A program made the translations under genes and the position numbers. From Comamonas testosteroni (GTDB lineage Bacteria > Pseudomonadota > Gammaproteobacteria > Burkholderiales > Burkholderiaceae_C), in contig NZ_KZ984459.1 in the NCBI RefSeq assembly GCF_003569915.1, forward strand, positions 1-64,000: DNA of 64,000 nucleotides. Direction: 5' to 3'. Shown here piece after piece: positions 51,626 through 60,653 of the stretch. The notes beneath the pieces were generated by a model. That model did not search any database. It saw only the letters and a list, made by a program, of their open reading frames with translations, and had not been told where the DNA came from. Positions within the stretch are counted from its first letter, which is position 1; the number at the start of each line of letters is the position of its first letter.

Positions 51626-52828
51626 TCACCAGTTGGCTTCGCGCTCTGGTGTGGCGCTGATGCGGTGGATGGACAGGTCGGCACCGTCGAACTCCTGCTC
51701 TTGGCTCAGGCGCAAGCCCAGCGTTTTCTTGAGCACGCCGTAGACCACAAAACCGCCCGCCGTGGCCCAGGCCACGCCCATGACCGTGCCGACGAACTGC
51801 GCGCCCAGGTGCACGCCACCCAGCCCACCCATCATCTTGCTGCCAAAAATGCCTGCGGCAATACCGCCCCAGGCGCCGCACAGTCCGTGCAGCGGCCACA
51901 CGCCCAGCACATCGTCAATCTTCCATTTGTTCTGGGTCAGCGTGAACATATACACAAACAGGGCGCCGGCCACGCCGCCCACCACCAGCGCGCCCAGCGG
52001 GTGCATCAGGTCTGAGCCTGCGCACACAGCCACCAGCCCGGCCAGCGGGCCGTTGTGCACAAAGCCGGGGTCGTTCTTGCCCATGACCAGCGCCGTCAGC
52101 GTGCCGCCCACCATGGCCATTAGAGAGTTCACGGCCACCAGGCCGCTGATCTTGTCCAGAGTCTGGGCGCTCATCACATTGAAGCCAAACCAGCCCACCG
52201 TGAGAATCCAGGCGCCCAGCGCCAGGAAAGGAATGCTCGAAGGCGGCGTGGCGGCAATTCCGCCATCGCGGCGGTAGCGATTGTTGCGCGGGCCCAGCAG
52301 CAGCACGGCGCCCAGTGCTATCCAGCCGCCCACGGCGTGGACGACCACGCTGCCCGCAAAGTCGTGAAACTCCACACCGGCCCAGGACTTGATCCAGGCC
52401 TGCACGCCAAAGTGGCCGTTCCAGGCAATGCCTTCAAAGAAAGGGTAGATCAGGCCCACGATGACGGCGGTGGCAATCAGCTGCGGGCAGAACTTGGCGC
52501 GCTCGGCAATGCCGCCCGAGATGATGGCGGGAATGGCGGCCGCAAAAGTCAGCAAAAAGAAGAACTTGACCAGCGCATAGCCGTTGTTGGCGGCCAGTTG
52601 TTCGGCGCCGATGAAGAAGCCCGTGCCATAGGCCACGGCATAGCCAACCGCAAAATACACCACGGTGGAGACCGAGAAGTCCACCAGAATCTTGACCAGG
52701 GCATTGACCTGGTTCTTGCGCCGGACGGTGCCCAGCTCCAGAAACGCGAAACCTGCATGCATGGCCAGAACCATGACTGCGCCCATCAAAATGAACAGAA
52801 CATCTGCGCCCTGTTTTAGTGCTTCCAT
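51626..52828 (-). CDS. amtB: Ammonium transporter (Amt/Mep/Rh family)
   Basis: 400 residues from ATG 52828, with GGAG upstream. Eleven hydrophobic segments. It opens MEALKQGADVLFILMGAVMV, and typical motifs follow: FAFLELGTVRRKNQVNAL, ISGGIAERAKF, DFAGSVVVHAVGG and GGIAAGIFGSK. The pore His in VVVHAVGG is visible; the second pore His is likely in WPLHGLCGAWG. No signal peptide or glnK gene is nearby. A sigma-54 promoter at 52901-52916 indicates induction under nitrogen limitation. Confidence 0.94.
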   Translation of the reverse strand: MEALKQGADVLFILMGAVMVLAMHAGFAFLELGTVRRKNQVNALVKILVDFSVSTVVYFAVGYAVAYGTGFFIGAEQLAANNGYALVKFFFLLTFAAAIPAIISGGIAERAKFCPQLIATAVIVGLIYPFFEGIAWNGHFGVQAWIKSWAGVEFHDFAGSVVVHAVGGWIALGAVLLLGPRNNRYRRDGGIAATPPSSIPFLALGAWILTVGWFGFNVMSAQTLDKISGLVAVNSLMAMVGGTLTALVMGKNDPGFVHNGPLAGLVAVCAGSDLMHPLGALVVGGVAGALFVYMFTLTQNKWKIDDVLGVWPLHGLCGAWGGIAAGIFGSKMMGGLGGVHLGAQFVGTVMGVAWATAGGFVVYGVLKKTLGLRLSQEQEFDGADLSIHRISATPEREANW

Positions 52829-52900
52829 GAAACGCTCCAGCTGAAATTTGCTATTTATTGGTGCGAAATTGCTTGCCTGACAATTGGTGCACTGAAAGTA

Positions 52901-52916
52901 AGCAAAAACTGCGCCA
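52901..52916 (-). promoter_or_regulatory. Sigma-54 promoter of the ammonium transporter
   Basis: The minus strand reads TGGCGCAGTTTTTGCT: the GG-N10-GC layout of the -24/-12 sigma-54 consensus (TGGCAC-N5-TTGCW) with one deviation. It lies about 73 bp from the start codon. An NtrC-like half-site TGCACC lies at 52886-52891. Confidence 0.8.
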
Positions 52917-53024
52917 AGCTGGCTGGCAGGCTTATTCGTGCCCTGTGATGGGGCGGTTTCATGTGTTTTTACCCAAAAATCGGGCTTGAGTCGCGTGAAA
53001 TGACGCTGAGTGGCCGCGAAGGCC

Positions 53025-53612
53025 TCAATCGTCTTCTGCGGCAGGCGGGTCCCATGAAAAATACAAATGCTCAGACCAGCCGCCCAGTCCCAGCTCGCGC
53101 AGCGGCTCTTGCAAGGACTCTTTGCTGGGCTTGAAGATGCGCTGCCAGAAGCTCGCGGGCTGGGGTTGCAGCGCTGCCAGGGCTTGGCGGCACTCTGCAT
53201 CAATCTGGGGCATGCCGCCCAGCAGTTGCTGAACCTGTGTCTCCAGTGCCGTGTCGTCCATGGACAGGACTTCGGCGGCTTCCAGAATCAGCCAGTCACC
53301 GGGCTGGATGTGCTGGCGCAAAAAAGCGTCAGCCTCGGCACGGAACCCTGCAATCTCCGGGTGCTGTATCTGCTGCAGAAACTGAAGTGCTCGCTCCATG
53401 CCCGCCTGTGCCCGGCCAGCAATGGCCAGAGGGTGTTCATGCTTCCAGATGGCCGAGGAAATAGCCCGGCTGTCGACCGAGACCAGCAGCCGGTAAAGCA
53501 AAGGCACAGCGTAGGCATGCTCAGAAATGCCGCGCAGGCGCGAGCGTGAGGCGGCATCCCAATCCGGATTGGGCAATGCATTGCTGACAAAGAGATAGCT
53601 GCGATTGGCCAT
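53025..53612 (-). CDS. Hypothetical cytosolic protein
   Basis: 195 residues from ATG 53612 with AAGGAG before it. It starts MANRSYLFVSNALPNPDWDA and contains ISEHAYAVPLLYRLLVSVDS, a helical middle, QQLLGGMPQIDAECRQAL and the aromatic end GGWSEHLYFSWDPPAAEDD. I do not recognise a named domain. Soluble. No clear partner gene; it is 67 bp from gspF and on the same strand, but a functional link is not indicated. Confidence 0.72.
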   Translation of the reverse strand: MANRSYLFVSNALPNPDWDAASRSRLRGISEHAYAVPLLYRLLVSVDSRAISSAIWKHEHPLAIAGRAQAGMERALQFLQQIQHPEIAGFRAEADAFLRQHIQPGDWLILEAAEVLSMDDTALETQVQQLLGGMPQIDAECRQALAALQPQPASFWQRIFKPSKESLQEPLRELGLGGWSEHLYFSWDPPAAEDD

Positions 53613-53679
53613 GGCACTCCTTGAGAACCAGCTCAGCATAGCAGTGAGTGAACGCCACCAAGGCGGCGAGGCCCAAGGC

Positions 53680-54903
53680 CTATTTCACAAACTGATTAAG
53701 CTGAATAATGGGCATGAGCACGGCCAGCACAATGAGCATGACGATCAGGCCCATGGCGACGATGAGCAGCGGCTCCAAAATTGTGGCCAGATGCATGGCG
53801 CGGCGCTGCACTTCAGTCGATAACTGGGTGGCGGCACGCTGCAGCATCAGCGGCAACTGGCCGGTCTGCTCGCCCAGGCGGGCAAACATGGCGACCAGAC
53901 CCGGAAAGCGCTTTTTCTGCGCCAGGGCGGACGCCAGCGGCGCACCTTCGCGCACCAGCACCAGCGCATCCATGGCATCGGCGCGCATGGCGCGGTTGTT
54001 CAGCGTCTCGGCAGCGGCCTGCAGGGCTTTGAGAATGGGCACACCGGCCCCCGCCAGCATGGCCAGCGTGCCCGCAAAACGGGCGGCGTTATAGCTGCGC
54101 GAGAGGCGACCAATCAGTGGCAGATGCAGCCACTGGGCATCAAAATTCTCACGAAACGATTCATTCTTGAGTGCCACGCGAAAGCCAATGCCGCCCAGCA
54201 CCAGCACGGCCAGCATCAGCCAGCCGTAGCTGCGCACAAAGTCGCTGACGGCCAGCATGATCACGGTGAGTATGGGCAGGCTGCGCTTGGTGCCCGCAAA
54301 CACGCTGGCCACCTGCGGCACCACGTAGCTGACCAGAAAGATGACGATGACGATGGCCACCAGCGTGACGATGGCCGGGTACAGCGACGCTCCGATCAGC
54401 TTGGACTGCAGGGCCTGGCGTGACTCCAGATCGTCGGCCAGATTGTCCAGCACCGCGCCCAGGCTGCCGCTGGACTCGCCCGCGCCAATCACGGCGCAGA
54501 AGATGTCGGAAAACTCGCGCGGATGCTGCTCCAGCGCGCGGGCAAAGCTGGAGCCTGCATTGACCTCGGCGCGCAGCGCGGCCAGCAACTGGTGCTGGCG
54601 CGGGTCGTCCGCTTCCTCGGCCAGGGCGGCCAGCGCGCGTTCGATCGGCAGGCCGGAATTGACCAGACCCGAGAGCTGGCGCGTCCACACGGCCAGCGCC
54701 GTGGAGTTGAAAACCGGGCGTGTGAACCAGCTGGACGCACTGCCGCCGCCCTGGCTCTGCCCAGCGGCCACCGGCTCGACCTGCAGCGGCACCAGCGCCT
54801 GATTGCGCAACTGGCTGCGCGCGGCGCGGGCGTTGTCGGCTTCCAGAGTGCCCTTGCGGGTCTGGCCCTGGGCATCCAGGGCTTCAAAGGTAAAAGCAGG
54901 CAT
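53680..54903 (-). CDS. gspF: Type II secretion system inner-membrane platform protein GspF
   Basis: 407 residues, normal length. It opens MPAFTFEALDAQGQTRKGTLEAD, the conserved GspF start. Two homologous cytoplasmic helical repeats are present (FTRQLSGLV-type VWTRQLSGLVNSGLPIERAL; later FAGTLAMLAGAGVPILKAL). Three TM helices follow the usual order, with LVAIVIVIFLVSYVVPQVAS and the final LIVMLIVLAVLMPIIQL. It anchors the GspE ATPase and pseudopilin assembly. In most T2SS operons gspF follows gspE at once; here about 7 kb of other genes separate them. Confidence 0.93.
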   Translation of the reverse strand: MPAFTFEALDAQGQTRKGTLEADNARAARSQLRNQALVPLQVEPVAAGQSQGGGSASSWFTRPVFNSTALAVWTRQLSGLVNSGLPIERALAALAEEADDPRQHQLLAALRAEVNAGSSFARALEQHPREFSDIFCAVIGAGESSGSLGAVLDNLADDLESRQALQSKLIGASLYPAIVTLVAIVIVIFLVSYVVPQVASVFAGTKRSLPILTVIMLAVSDFVRSYGWLMLAVLVLGGIGFRVALKNESFRENFDAQWLHLPLIGRLSRSYNAARFAGTLAMLAGAGVPILKALQAAAETLNNRAMRADAMDALVLVREGAPLASALAQKKRFPGLVAMFARLGEQTGQLPLMLQRAATQLSTEVQRRAMHLATILEPLLIVAMGLIVMLIVLAVLMPIIQLNQFVK

Positions 54904-55053
54904 GCACGAATAAATGGGTCAAAGATGAGTTGCCGCAAATGGTAGCGGTTTAGTGGCACTTCATGATGACGCAAGCCGTGCTTTCGCTATGAGAGTTGGA
55001 GGACTGGGCGGCACAATGGTCTGAGTGGTTTGCTCAGTGAAAGAGGTAAAGAC

Positions 55054-55803
55054 ATGCTCAAAGGCAAAGTGGCATTGGTGACAGGAGCCGCATCCGGCAT
55101 TGGCCGCGCAATCGCGCTGGTCTGGGCGCGCGAAGGTGCGCGCGTGGTGCTCAGCGATCTGGACGAAGATCAGGGACAGGAAACGGCGGCCCTGGTGCGG
55201 GAGCTGGGTGCCGAGGCGCTGTTTCTGCGCGCCGATGCTGGCAGTGCCAAGGACTATGAAGAGCTGGTGGCGCTGACGCTGCGCAACTTTGGCCGACTGG
55301 ACGCAGCCTGCAATAACGCAGGTATTGGCGGCGCCAGTGCGCCCTTGGCCGATTACCCGCTGGAGGCCTGGAATGCCGTGATGTCCGTCAACCTGAGTGG
55401 CGTCTTCTACGGCTGCAAATACCAGATTGCTGCCATGCTGCAGACGGGCGGCGGCTCCATCATCAATATGGCGTCGGTGCTGGGGGCTGCTGGTTTTGCC
55501 AACTCTGCGGCCTACACGGCAGCCAAGCATGGTGTGCTGGGCCTGACCAAGGCGGCGGCGCTTGAATATTCGGCCAAGGGCGTGCGCGTGAATGCCGTGG
55601 GGCCGGGCTTTATCCACACCCCCATGATCAGCGGGCTGGAGCAGGACCCCGCGACACAGGCGGCGCTGGTGGCGGCGCACCCGATTGGCCGTCTGGGCCG
55701 CCCCGAAGAAATTGCCGAGTTGGTGGCCTGGCTGGCCAGTGACCGCGCATCGTTTGTGACCGGCTCCTACTACCCGGTGGACGGCGGCTATCTGGCGCGT
55801 TGA
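55054..55803 (+). CDS. SDR-family oxidoreductase
   Basis: 249 residues from ATG 55054 with GAGGT upstream. Classic short-chain dehydrogenase: cofactor motif VTGAASGIGRA, NNAGIGG, catalytic Ser region NMASVLGAAGFANS, YTAAKHG (Tyr and Lys) and the C-terminal VTGSYYPVDGGYLAR. The Asp-rich SDLDEDQ after strand 2 suggests NAD(H) preference. The substrate is unknown. It is a lone plus-strand gene within the segment that splits gspF from gspE. Confidence 0.9.
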   Translation: MLKGKVALVTGAASGIGRAIALVWAREGARVVLSDLDEDQGQETAALVRELGAEALFLRADAGSAKDYEELVALTLRNFGRLDAACNNAGIGGASAPLADYPLEAWNAVMSVNLSGVFYGCKYQIAAMLQTGGGSIINMASVLGAAGFANSAAYTAAKHGVLGLTKAAALEYSAKGVRVNAVGPGFIHTPMISGLEQDPATQAALVAAHPIGRLGRPEEIAELVAWLASDRASFVTGSYYPVDGGYLAR

Positions 55804-55817
55804 CCCTTGCACAGTGG

Positions 55818-55868
55818 GGTTGCTATCAATTTTGATGACCAACTCCATGATTTGTTTAGGCTGCAGGC
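55818..55868. repeat. AT-rich dispersed repeat variant (intergenic)
   Basis: GTTGCTATCAATTTTGATGACCAACTCCATGATTTGTTTAGG contains the GCTATCAA core, between convergent SDR and GST genes. Confidence 0.5.
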
Positions 55869-55877
55869 CAGAAACCC

Positions 55878-56534
55878 TTAAATGATGGGGGCTGCGACAG
55901 CCGCTTCCATCGAGCCATCGATGGCATCGGCGCGCACCGATGCGGCGCGTTGCAGCAGCGGCGTGGCATAGGCTTCAAACTCCGGCAGCTTGGGCAGCGA
56001 GCCTTCCATCATGCTCCAGCCGATATAGCTGGCCAGATACAGATCGGCAGCCGTGATACCCTCGCCGCAGACATGGCGCTTGCCGCTGACGGCCTGGCGC
56101 AGCGTGCTCACCACATCTTCAAAGCGGCCAAAACCGGCGCTGACGGCCTGTTGGTGGGTTTGCACTTTGAGCCAGCCCTCGCTCTGGGCAGTGGTGGCTG
56201 CTTCCACCGGGCCTGCCACAAAGAACAGCCAGCGGTAATAGCTGCCGCGCGCCGGGTCGCTCAAGGCCGGGGCCAGCTTTTTCTCGGGGAAGAGATCGGC
56301 CAGATAGGCCAGAATCGCGGCGGTTTCGGTGATGACCACATCGCCATGCTGCAGCGCAGGCACCTTGCCCATGGGGTTGAGGGCCAGGTACTCGGGCGAC
56401 TTCATCTCGGGGCCGAATTCCAGGTTCACGGTTTCGTATTCGGCGCCGCACTCCTCCAGCATCCAGCGCACGATGCGGGCACGCGATCTGGGGTTGCTGA
56501 AAAAGCGCAGCGGGGAATGGGTGGCTTGGGACAT
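55878..56534 (-). CDS. Glutathione S-transferase-family protein
   Basis: 218 residues from ATG 56534, with GGAGAG upstream. N-terminal thioredoxin-like domain: LRFFSNPRSRARIVRWMLEE, then NPMGKVPALQHGDVVITETAAILAYLADLFP, with the cis-Pro and glutathione-binding ETAAI motif. The C-terminal helical domain has GEGITAADLYLASYIGW. It is probably a cytosolic glutathione-dependent detoxification enzyme. It is downstream of the WYL regulator on the same strand. Confidence 0.9.
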   Translation of the reverse strand: MSQATHSPLRFFSNPRSRARIVRWMLEECGAEYETVNLEFGPEMKSPEYLALNPMGKVPALQHGDVVITETAAILAYLADLFPEKKLAPALSDPARGSYYRWLFFVAGPVEAATTAQSEGWLKVQTHQQAVSAGFGRFEDVVSTLRQAVSGKRHVCGEGITAADLYLASYIGWSMMEGSLPKLPEFEAYATPLLQRAASVRADAIDGSMEAAVAAPII

Positions 56535-56632
56535 TGAGGCGGCTCTCCTTGGGGGATCTGACATGGCAAGAACGCCATGCCCTCAATGTAGAAAGCCGCG
56601 CTGACAGTTTTTGTCAGCAGTGGAGACTGCTC

Positions 56633-57319
56633 TTAGATCGAATAGCCGGTCTGCTCCAGCCATCGCTGAATCAACACCTGCCGCCGCTGCGGGTAACGCT
56701 CGCCCAGGTCTTGCAGCGTGCGCACGCGGTCAGCGCGAAAGTGGCGAAAGTCCTGGCGCAGCTCGCACCACGCGGACAGCACGCGCGCCTTTTCAAAATA
56801 CGCCATGGCAAAAGGCCAGACGGTGCGCTGCGTCAACTGGCCCTGCAGGTCTTCGTAGTGCAGCACGATCTTGTGCTCGGCACGGATGGCGCGGCGCAGC
56901 GCGGCCTGCCAGGCTTCGGCCGGAGGCGGACCCTCGTGCGAAGGCACGAGCAGGCCGCTGGTGTCGACCGCGATGCGCAAATCCAGCGGCAAGGCGCTGC
57001 GAATGCGGTCCATGGCCGCGTTGGCGGCCTGTGCCAGTTGCGGGTCGGCCTGCAAGGCGGCCCAACTGGCACCCAGCAGCAGGGCTTCCAGCTCGTCGGC
57101 ATTGAACATCAGCGGTGGCAGCAAAAAGCCGGGCCGCATCTCAAAGCCCAGGCCCGGATCACCCCAGATGTCCGCACCCTGATGGCGCAAGGTGGCAATG
57201 TCGCGGTAGATAGTGCGCAGGCTCACGCCCAGTTGCTGCGCCAGCTGCGGCCCGGTCTGCGGCTGGCGCGCGCGGCGCAGCGCATCCAGCAGTTGCAGCA
57301 GACGAGCGGAGCGGCTCAT
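56633..57319 (-). CDS. HTH/WYL-domain transcriptional regulator (YafY type)
   Basis: 228 residues. The N-terminal HTH comprises [21 protein letters not shown] and [27 protein letters not shown] central region follows, and the C-terminal WYL domain includes [46 protein letters not shown] in order, with the canonical WYL positions replaced by conservative residues. The start overlaps the luciferase-like gene's stop by 4 bases. It probably regulates the flanking oxidoreductase and GST genes (inference). Confidence 0.88.
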   Translation of the reverse strand: MSRSARLLQLLDALRRARQPQTGPQLAQQLGVSLRTIYRDIATLRHQGADIWGDPGLGFEMRPGFLLPPLMFNADELEALLLGASWAALQADPQLAQAANAAMDRIRSALPLDLRIAVDTSGLLVPSHEGPPPAEAWQAALRRAIRAEHKIVLHYEDLQGQLTQRTVWPFAMAYFEKARVLSAWCELRQDFRHFRADRVRTLQDLGERYPQRRQVLIQRWLEQTGYSI

Positions 57320-58320
57320 GGGGTGTTCATCGCGCCTGCGGTGATCTCCAGGCTACGCAGGCGCAGATCAGCGTCATACACATCGCTGACCATCATGAAC
57401 TCGTCGGCTTGCGTTTCATCGGCCAGCTTTTGCAGGCCCTGGCGCACGGTGTCCGGCCCGCCGATCACGCCCACGGCCAGAAAGTCGGCAATCGCTGCCT
57501 GTGCGCGGGAGTCCAGTTGCTGCCAGTAGTTGTCCACCGGTGGCAGCAATCGAGTGCGGTTGCCGGTCAGAATGCCGAGCACGCGCTGGTAGGTGCTGCT
57601 GGCCAGGAACTGTGCTTCTTCATCGGTGGGTGCGGCAATCACGGGCACGCCGACGATGGCATAGGGCTTGGCCAGCGTGGCGCTGGGCTTGAACATCTGG
57701 CGGTAGATGGCCAGCGCCTGGTGCAGCATGCGCGGCGCAAAGTGCGAGGCAAATGCGTAGGGCAGGCCCATGTGCGCAGCCAGCTGGGCCGAGAACAGGC
57801 TGGAGCCCAGCAGCCAGATGGGCACATTGGTGCCCGCGCCGGGCATGGCGATGATGCGTGCACCATCTTGCGCATCACCCAGCAGGCGCTGCAGCTCCTG
57901 CACATCGCGGGGAAAGTCTTCTTCGGTCTCCACGCGGTCGCGGCGCAGGGCGCGCATGGTGGGGCCGTCCGTGCCGGGCGCGCGGCCCAGGCCCAGGTCG
58001 ATACGGCCCGGGTACAGCTCGGCCAGCGTGCCAAAGGCTTCGGCCACAACCAGCGGTGCGTGGTTGGGCAGCATGATGCCGCCCGAGCCGACGCGAATCT
58101 TTTGCGTGGCACCGGCAATATGGCCAATCAGCACAGCGGTGGCCGAGCTGGCAATGCCGGGCATATTGTGGTGCTCGGCCAGCCAGTAGCGGGCAAAGCC
58201 CAGCTTCTCGGCCTGCTGCGCGGTGCGCACGGCAATCTGCAGCGCATCGGCCACCGTGCCGCCTTCGCGCACGGCCACCAGATCAAGCATGGACAGCTGG
58301 ATGTTCTGTAACGATTTCAT
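57316..58320 (-). CDS. LLM-class flavin-dependent oxidoreductase
   Basis: 334 residues of the bacterial luciferase-like superfamily (E. coli YhbW-like). It has [36 protein letters not shown] in order, the signature [42 protein letters not shown], and [20 protein letters not shown]. These enzymes use FMNH2 or F420H2; the substrate is unknown. It is translationally coupled to the WYL regulator. Confidence 0.92.
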   Translation of the reverse strand: MKSLQNIQLSMLDLVAVREGGTVADALQIAVRTAQQAEKLGFARYWLAEHHNMPGIASSATAVLIGHIAGATQKIRVGSGGIMLPNHAPLVVAEAFGTLAELYPGRIDLGLGRAPGTDGPTMRALRRDRVETEEDFPRDVQELQRLLGDAQDGARIIAMPGAGTNVPIWLLGSSLFSAQLAAHMGLPYAFASHFAPRMLHQALAIYRQMFKPSATLAKPYAIVGVPVIAAPTDEEAQFLASSTYQRVLGILTGNRTRLLPPVDNYWQQLDSRAQAAIADFLAVGVIGGPDTVRQGLQKLADETQADEFMMVSDVYDADLRLRSLEITAGAMNTP

Positions 58321-58334
58321 GGGCCTCGTTCCTC

Positions 58335-58380
58335 GGTTCTCTACTGATTTGATAGCTGATTGCCTAAATACTATCTAGGC
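58335..58380. repeat. AT-rich dispersed repeat (intergenic)
   Basis: TTTGATAGCTGATTGCCTA at 58348-58366, identical in reverse complement to 23151-23169 inside hsp70, followed by AATACTATCTAGGCTTGC. Confidence 0.75.
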
Positions 58381-58658
58381 TTGCGACCAATTTCTCTGCC
58401 AAAAATGATGGCGACCAACACTCCCCAGATCAGCAGCAGGATGGCGATGGCGTAGTAGGCGGCGCCAGCCTGCATGGCAAAGACCGAGCCCAGCAGTGCC
58501 ACCAGCGCGGCAACGCGGATGACGCGGCGCAGCTGATCCACCGCCAGGCGCTTCTTGATGTGAAACAGCGCTGCAAAGCTGATGACAGCCAGTGCAATCA
58601 GCGCCAGAAAAAGGTCGCCGCCATGGGGCTGTGCGAAGGAGCGAAGGTTTTCAAGCAT
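58371..58658 (-). CDS. Small integral membrane protein
   Basis: 95 residues from ATG 58658 ([20 protein letters not shown]). Three likely transmembrane segments: [40 protein letters not shown] and [19 protein letters not shown]. The basic segment [14 protein letters not shown] lies between. No Shine-Dalgarno is obvious. Function unknown. The repeat at 58335-58380 slightly overlaps its 3' end. Confidence 0.72.
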   Translation of the reverse strand: MLENLRSFAQPHGGDLFLALIALAVISFAALFHIKKRLAVDQLRRVIRVAALVALLGSVFAMQAGAAYYAIAILLLIWGVLVAIIFGREIGRKPR

Positions 58659-58740
58659 GGATTCATTGTGGCAAAGCTGAAAGAGCTTTGCGCCCAAGGG
58701 CCATGCGCGACGGATATGGCTGCGCCCATGAAAAAAGCCG

Positions 58741-58772
58741 CCCGCTGGCAAGACCAGACGGGCGGCTGAAAA
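58741..58772 (-). terminator. Intrinsic terminator of the lipoprotein gene
   Basis: On the minus strand AGCCGCCCG, loop, CGGGCGGCT is followed by TTTTTTCAT. It is 9 bp past the lipoprotein stop. Confidence 0.85.
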
Positions 58773-58781
58773 GGCCTGAGC

Positions 58782-60503
58782 TTAGAGGCCCAGCGCAATC
58801 TTCATGGCGTCCCAGGCCACGCCGTTGAGTCGTTGTGTATAGCTGGGAACCTTCCCCTCCTCGTTCAAAGCCTTGTTCTGGCGATAGGTGTAGACGCCCC
58901 CGTTGTATTCCGCATAACCGCGCAAGGTAGTCACGTTGGGATTGCCGGAGCCCGCTGGCGTGGGCAGGTTGGTGATGCTCAGAACATTGACGCCGCCCAC
59001 CGCCGAGATGGCGTAGCCCGAGGTGCCGATGGCAACGCAGTCATGCGGGTTGTTGAGCGTGCCGGCGTCCGCCTCGCAGCGGTAAAGCTGGAGGGTGCTG
59101 CCGTCAATAAAGGCGCTGCGCAGCGAGCGCGTGGCTGCGCTGTCATAGGGCCCCAGGCCGCCAATGGTTCCTGCGGCGGTCGTCAGGTTCACCGCAGAAG
59201 CCGGTCTCGCCGCAATGAGGGCATTGAGAGAGGTGAAGCTGCCGATCGCGTCGGTGGTCGTGTTGTTGATGTACAGCGGGAAAGTCAGCTGCACGGACAC
59301 GCTGGTCAGCAACTGCGAGCCGCTGGGAAAGCTGGCCGAGCCTGTGGAGGACGAGGGCAGGTTGGTGCTCGGGGCGTAGGCAAGATCGTCATTCAAGGCA
59401 GCAGAGCCGGTGCTCATCGCATCGAGCACGCTGCTCATGGATTTGCCGGAAATGTCAGCAGCAGGCAGTGTGAAGCCATAGAAAAGACTGCCGCCATTGC
59501 AGGTGCTGACGCGGTTGGGGTTGCCACGGGTCAGCAGCCGCGGCACCGAGGCGTCGCAGCGGTTCCATCCCTTGTCGGTGAGCTGCATGGAGTTGGCGCT
59601 ATGCGAGGGTGTGAAGAGCTGCGCGGCGCTGATCGGTGTTCCTGCGACCTTGCCCTCGCGGGTCTCGTTCAGGGCGACCATGCCATCGGAGTTCAGAACC
59701 CCATCGCTCTGCCGTTGGAAGAACCAGTAGTCGCTGGTGCTGCTGAAATACAGCGTGGAAAGCGCGCGGCTGGGCTCTGCGGCATCGCTGCTGACCAGGG
59801 TGCGCGGATCGGCGCCCAGTTCCAGGGCATAGGCGGTGACCTTGGCCGCAGTGCGGGCGTTGTCGGGCAGGGCAGCGGCGGAGGACAGTGGCAGCGACTG
59901 GTAGTCGTAAATCTCGGCCACGCTGATGCCCAGTTGCTTGGCCACCGCTGTTTCTGCTGCGGCAAGGGCCGCGTCACTGCTTTTCATATAGCGCTGCACC
60001 AGCGTGGTGAGCGGATTGATCTGCGCGCTCTTGCCGCCAGGGGCGGAGAGCACATAGCTTTTTGCAGTGGCGGTGTCGGACGGCGAAGCAGCATCGACCG
60101 AGCTGGCGGAGATCACGGCCAGCAAGGGGGTTGCCTTGGCGGTATTGGCCGATGCCGTGTCCGAGGGCTGGTAGCTGAGCTTGAAGGCGCCGTCGGCGCC
60201 CGTGGCGGCAGAGACTGGCTCATGGCTGTCGCAGCTGCCGTTGGCGTTCAGGTCCGCGCAGACGGTCGTATTCTTGATGCTCTGGTCAATCGCCACCGTA
60301 CCGGACCATTGCATGGCTGCAGGTGGCGTGGACGGTGAGGGCGGCGGCGAGGCCGCACCATTGCTGTCGCCGCTTCCGCCCCCGCCGCAGGCGACCAATG
60401 TGGCCAGCACGGCAGCGCCAGAGAGGGCGAGTGCTGGGCGCATCAGTGGCGTGGGTGGAGTGGGGCAGCTTGGCTCGGAGATATTGCGCAGATGCTTGCT
60501 CAT
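58782..60503 (-). CDS. Large surface/periplasmic lipoprotein of unknown function
   Basis: 573 residues from ATG 60503. The N-terminus MSKHLRNISEPSCPTPPTP precedes a signal ALALSGAAVLATLVAC with lipobox LVAC; Cys would be lipidated. GGGGSGDS and a Pro/Ser linker follow. Near residue 75-95 VCADLNANGSCDSHEP resembles a Ca-binding SdrD-B-type repeat. The rest is Ser/Thr/Ala-rich with IGGLGPYDS and the C-terminus RLNGVAWDAMKIAL. No named family is recognised. It diverges from the LuxR-type regulator at 60654, which may control it. Confidence 0.8.
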   Translation of the reverse strand: MSKHLRNISEPSCPTPPTPLMRPALALSGAAVLATLVACGGGGSGDSNGAASPPPSPSTPPAAMQWSGTVAIDQSIKNTTVCADLNANGSCDSHEPVSAATGADGAFKLSYQPSDTASANTAKATPLLAVISASSVDAASPSDTATAKSYVLSAPGGKSAQINPLTTLVQRYMKSSDAALAAAETAVAKQLGISVAEIYDYQSLPLSSAAALPDNARTAAKVTAYALELGADPRTLVSSDAAEPSRALSTLYFSSTSDYWFFQRQSDGVLNSDGMVALNETREGKVAGTPISAAQLFTPSHSANSMQLTDKGWNRCDASVPRLLTRGNPNRVSTCNGGSLFYGFTLPAADISGKSMSSVLDAMSTGSAALNDDLAYAPSTNLPSSSTGSASFPSGSQLLTSVSVQLTFPLYINNTTTDAIGSFTSLNALIAARPASAVNLTTAAGTIGGLGPYDSAATRSLRSAFIDGSTLQLYRCEADAGTLNNPHDCVAIGTSGYAISAVGGVNVLSITNLPTPAGSGNPNVTTLRGYAEYNGGVYTYRQNKALNEEGKVPSYTQRLNGVAWDAMKIALGL

Positions 60504-60653
60504 GGAGGCCTTTCGAGGTGAGTTTTTGTTGCTGGCTCTAGGGTTTGTAAGTATTTGCATCCTCACCGGCATCACCAATATGGGCGAAAGGTTTTCAGCG
60601 GTTTGCCACGCTGAAAAGAGTGAGTCTGAAAAGCTCGATCAACGGAGGGAGCC

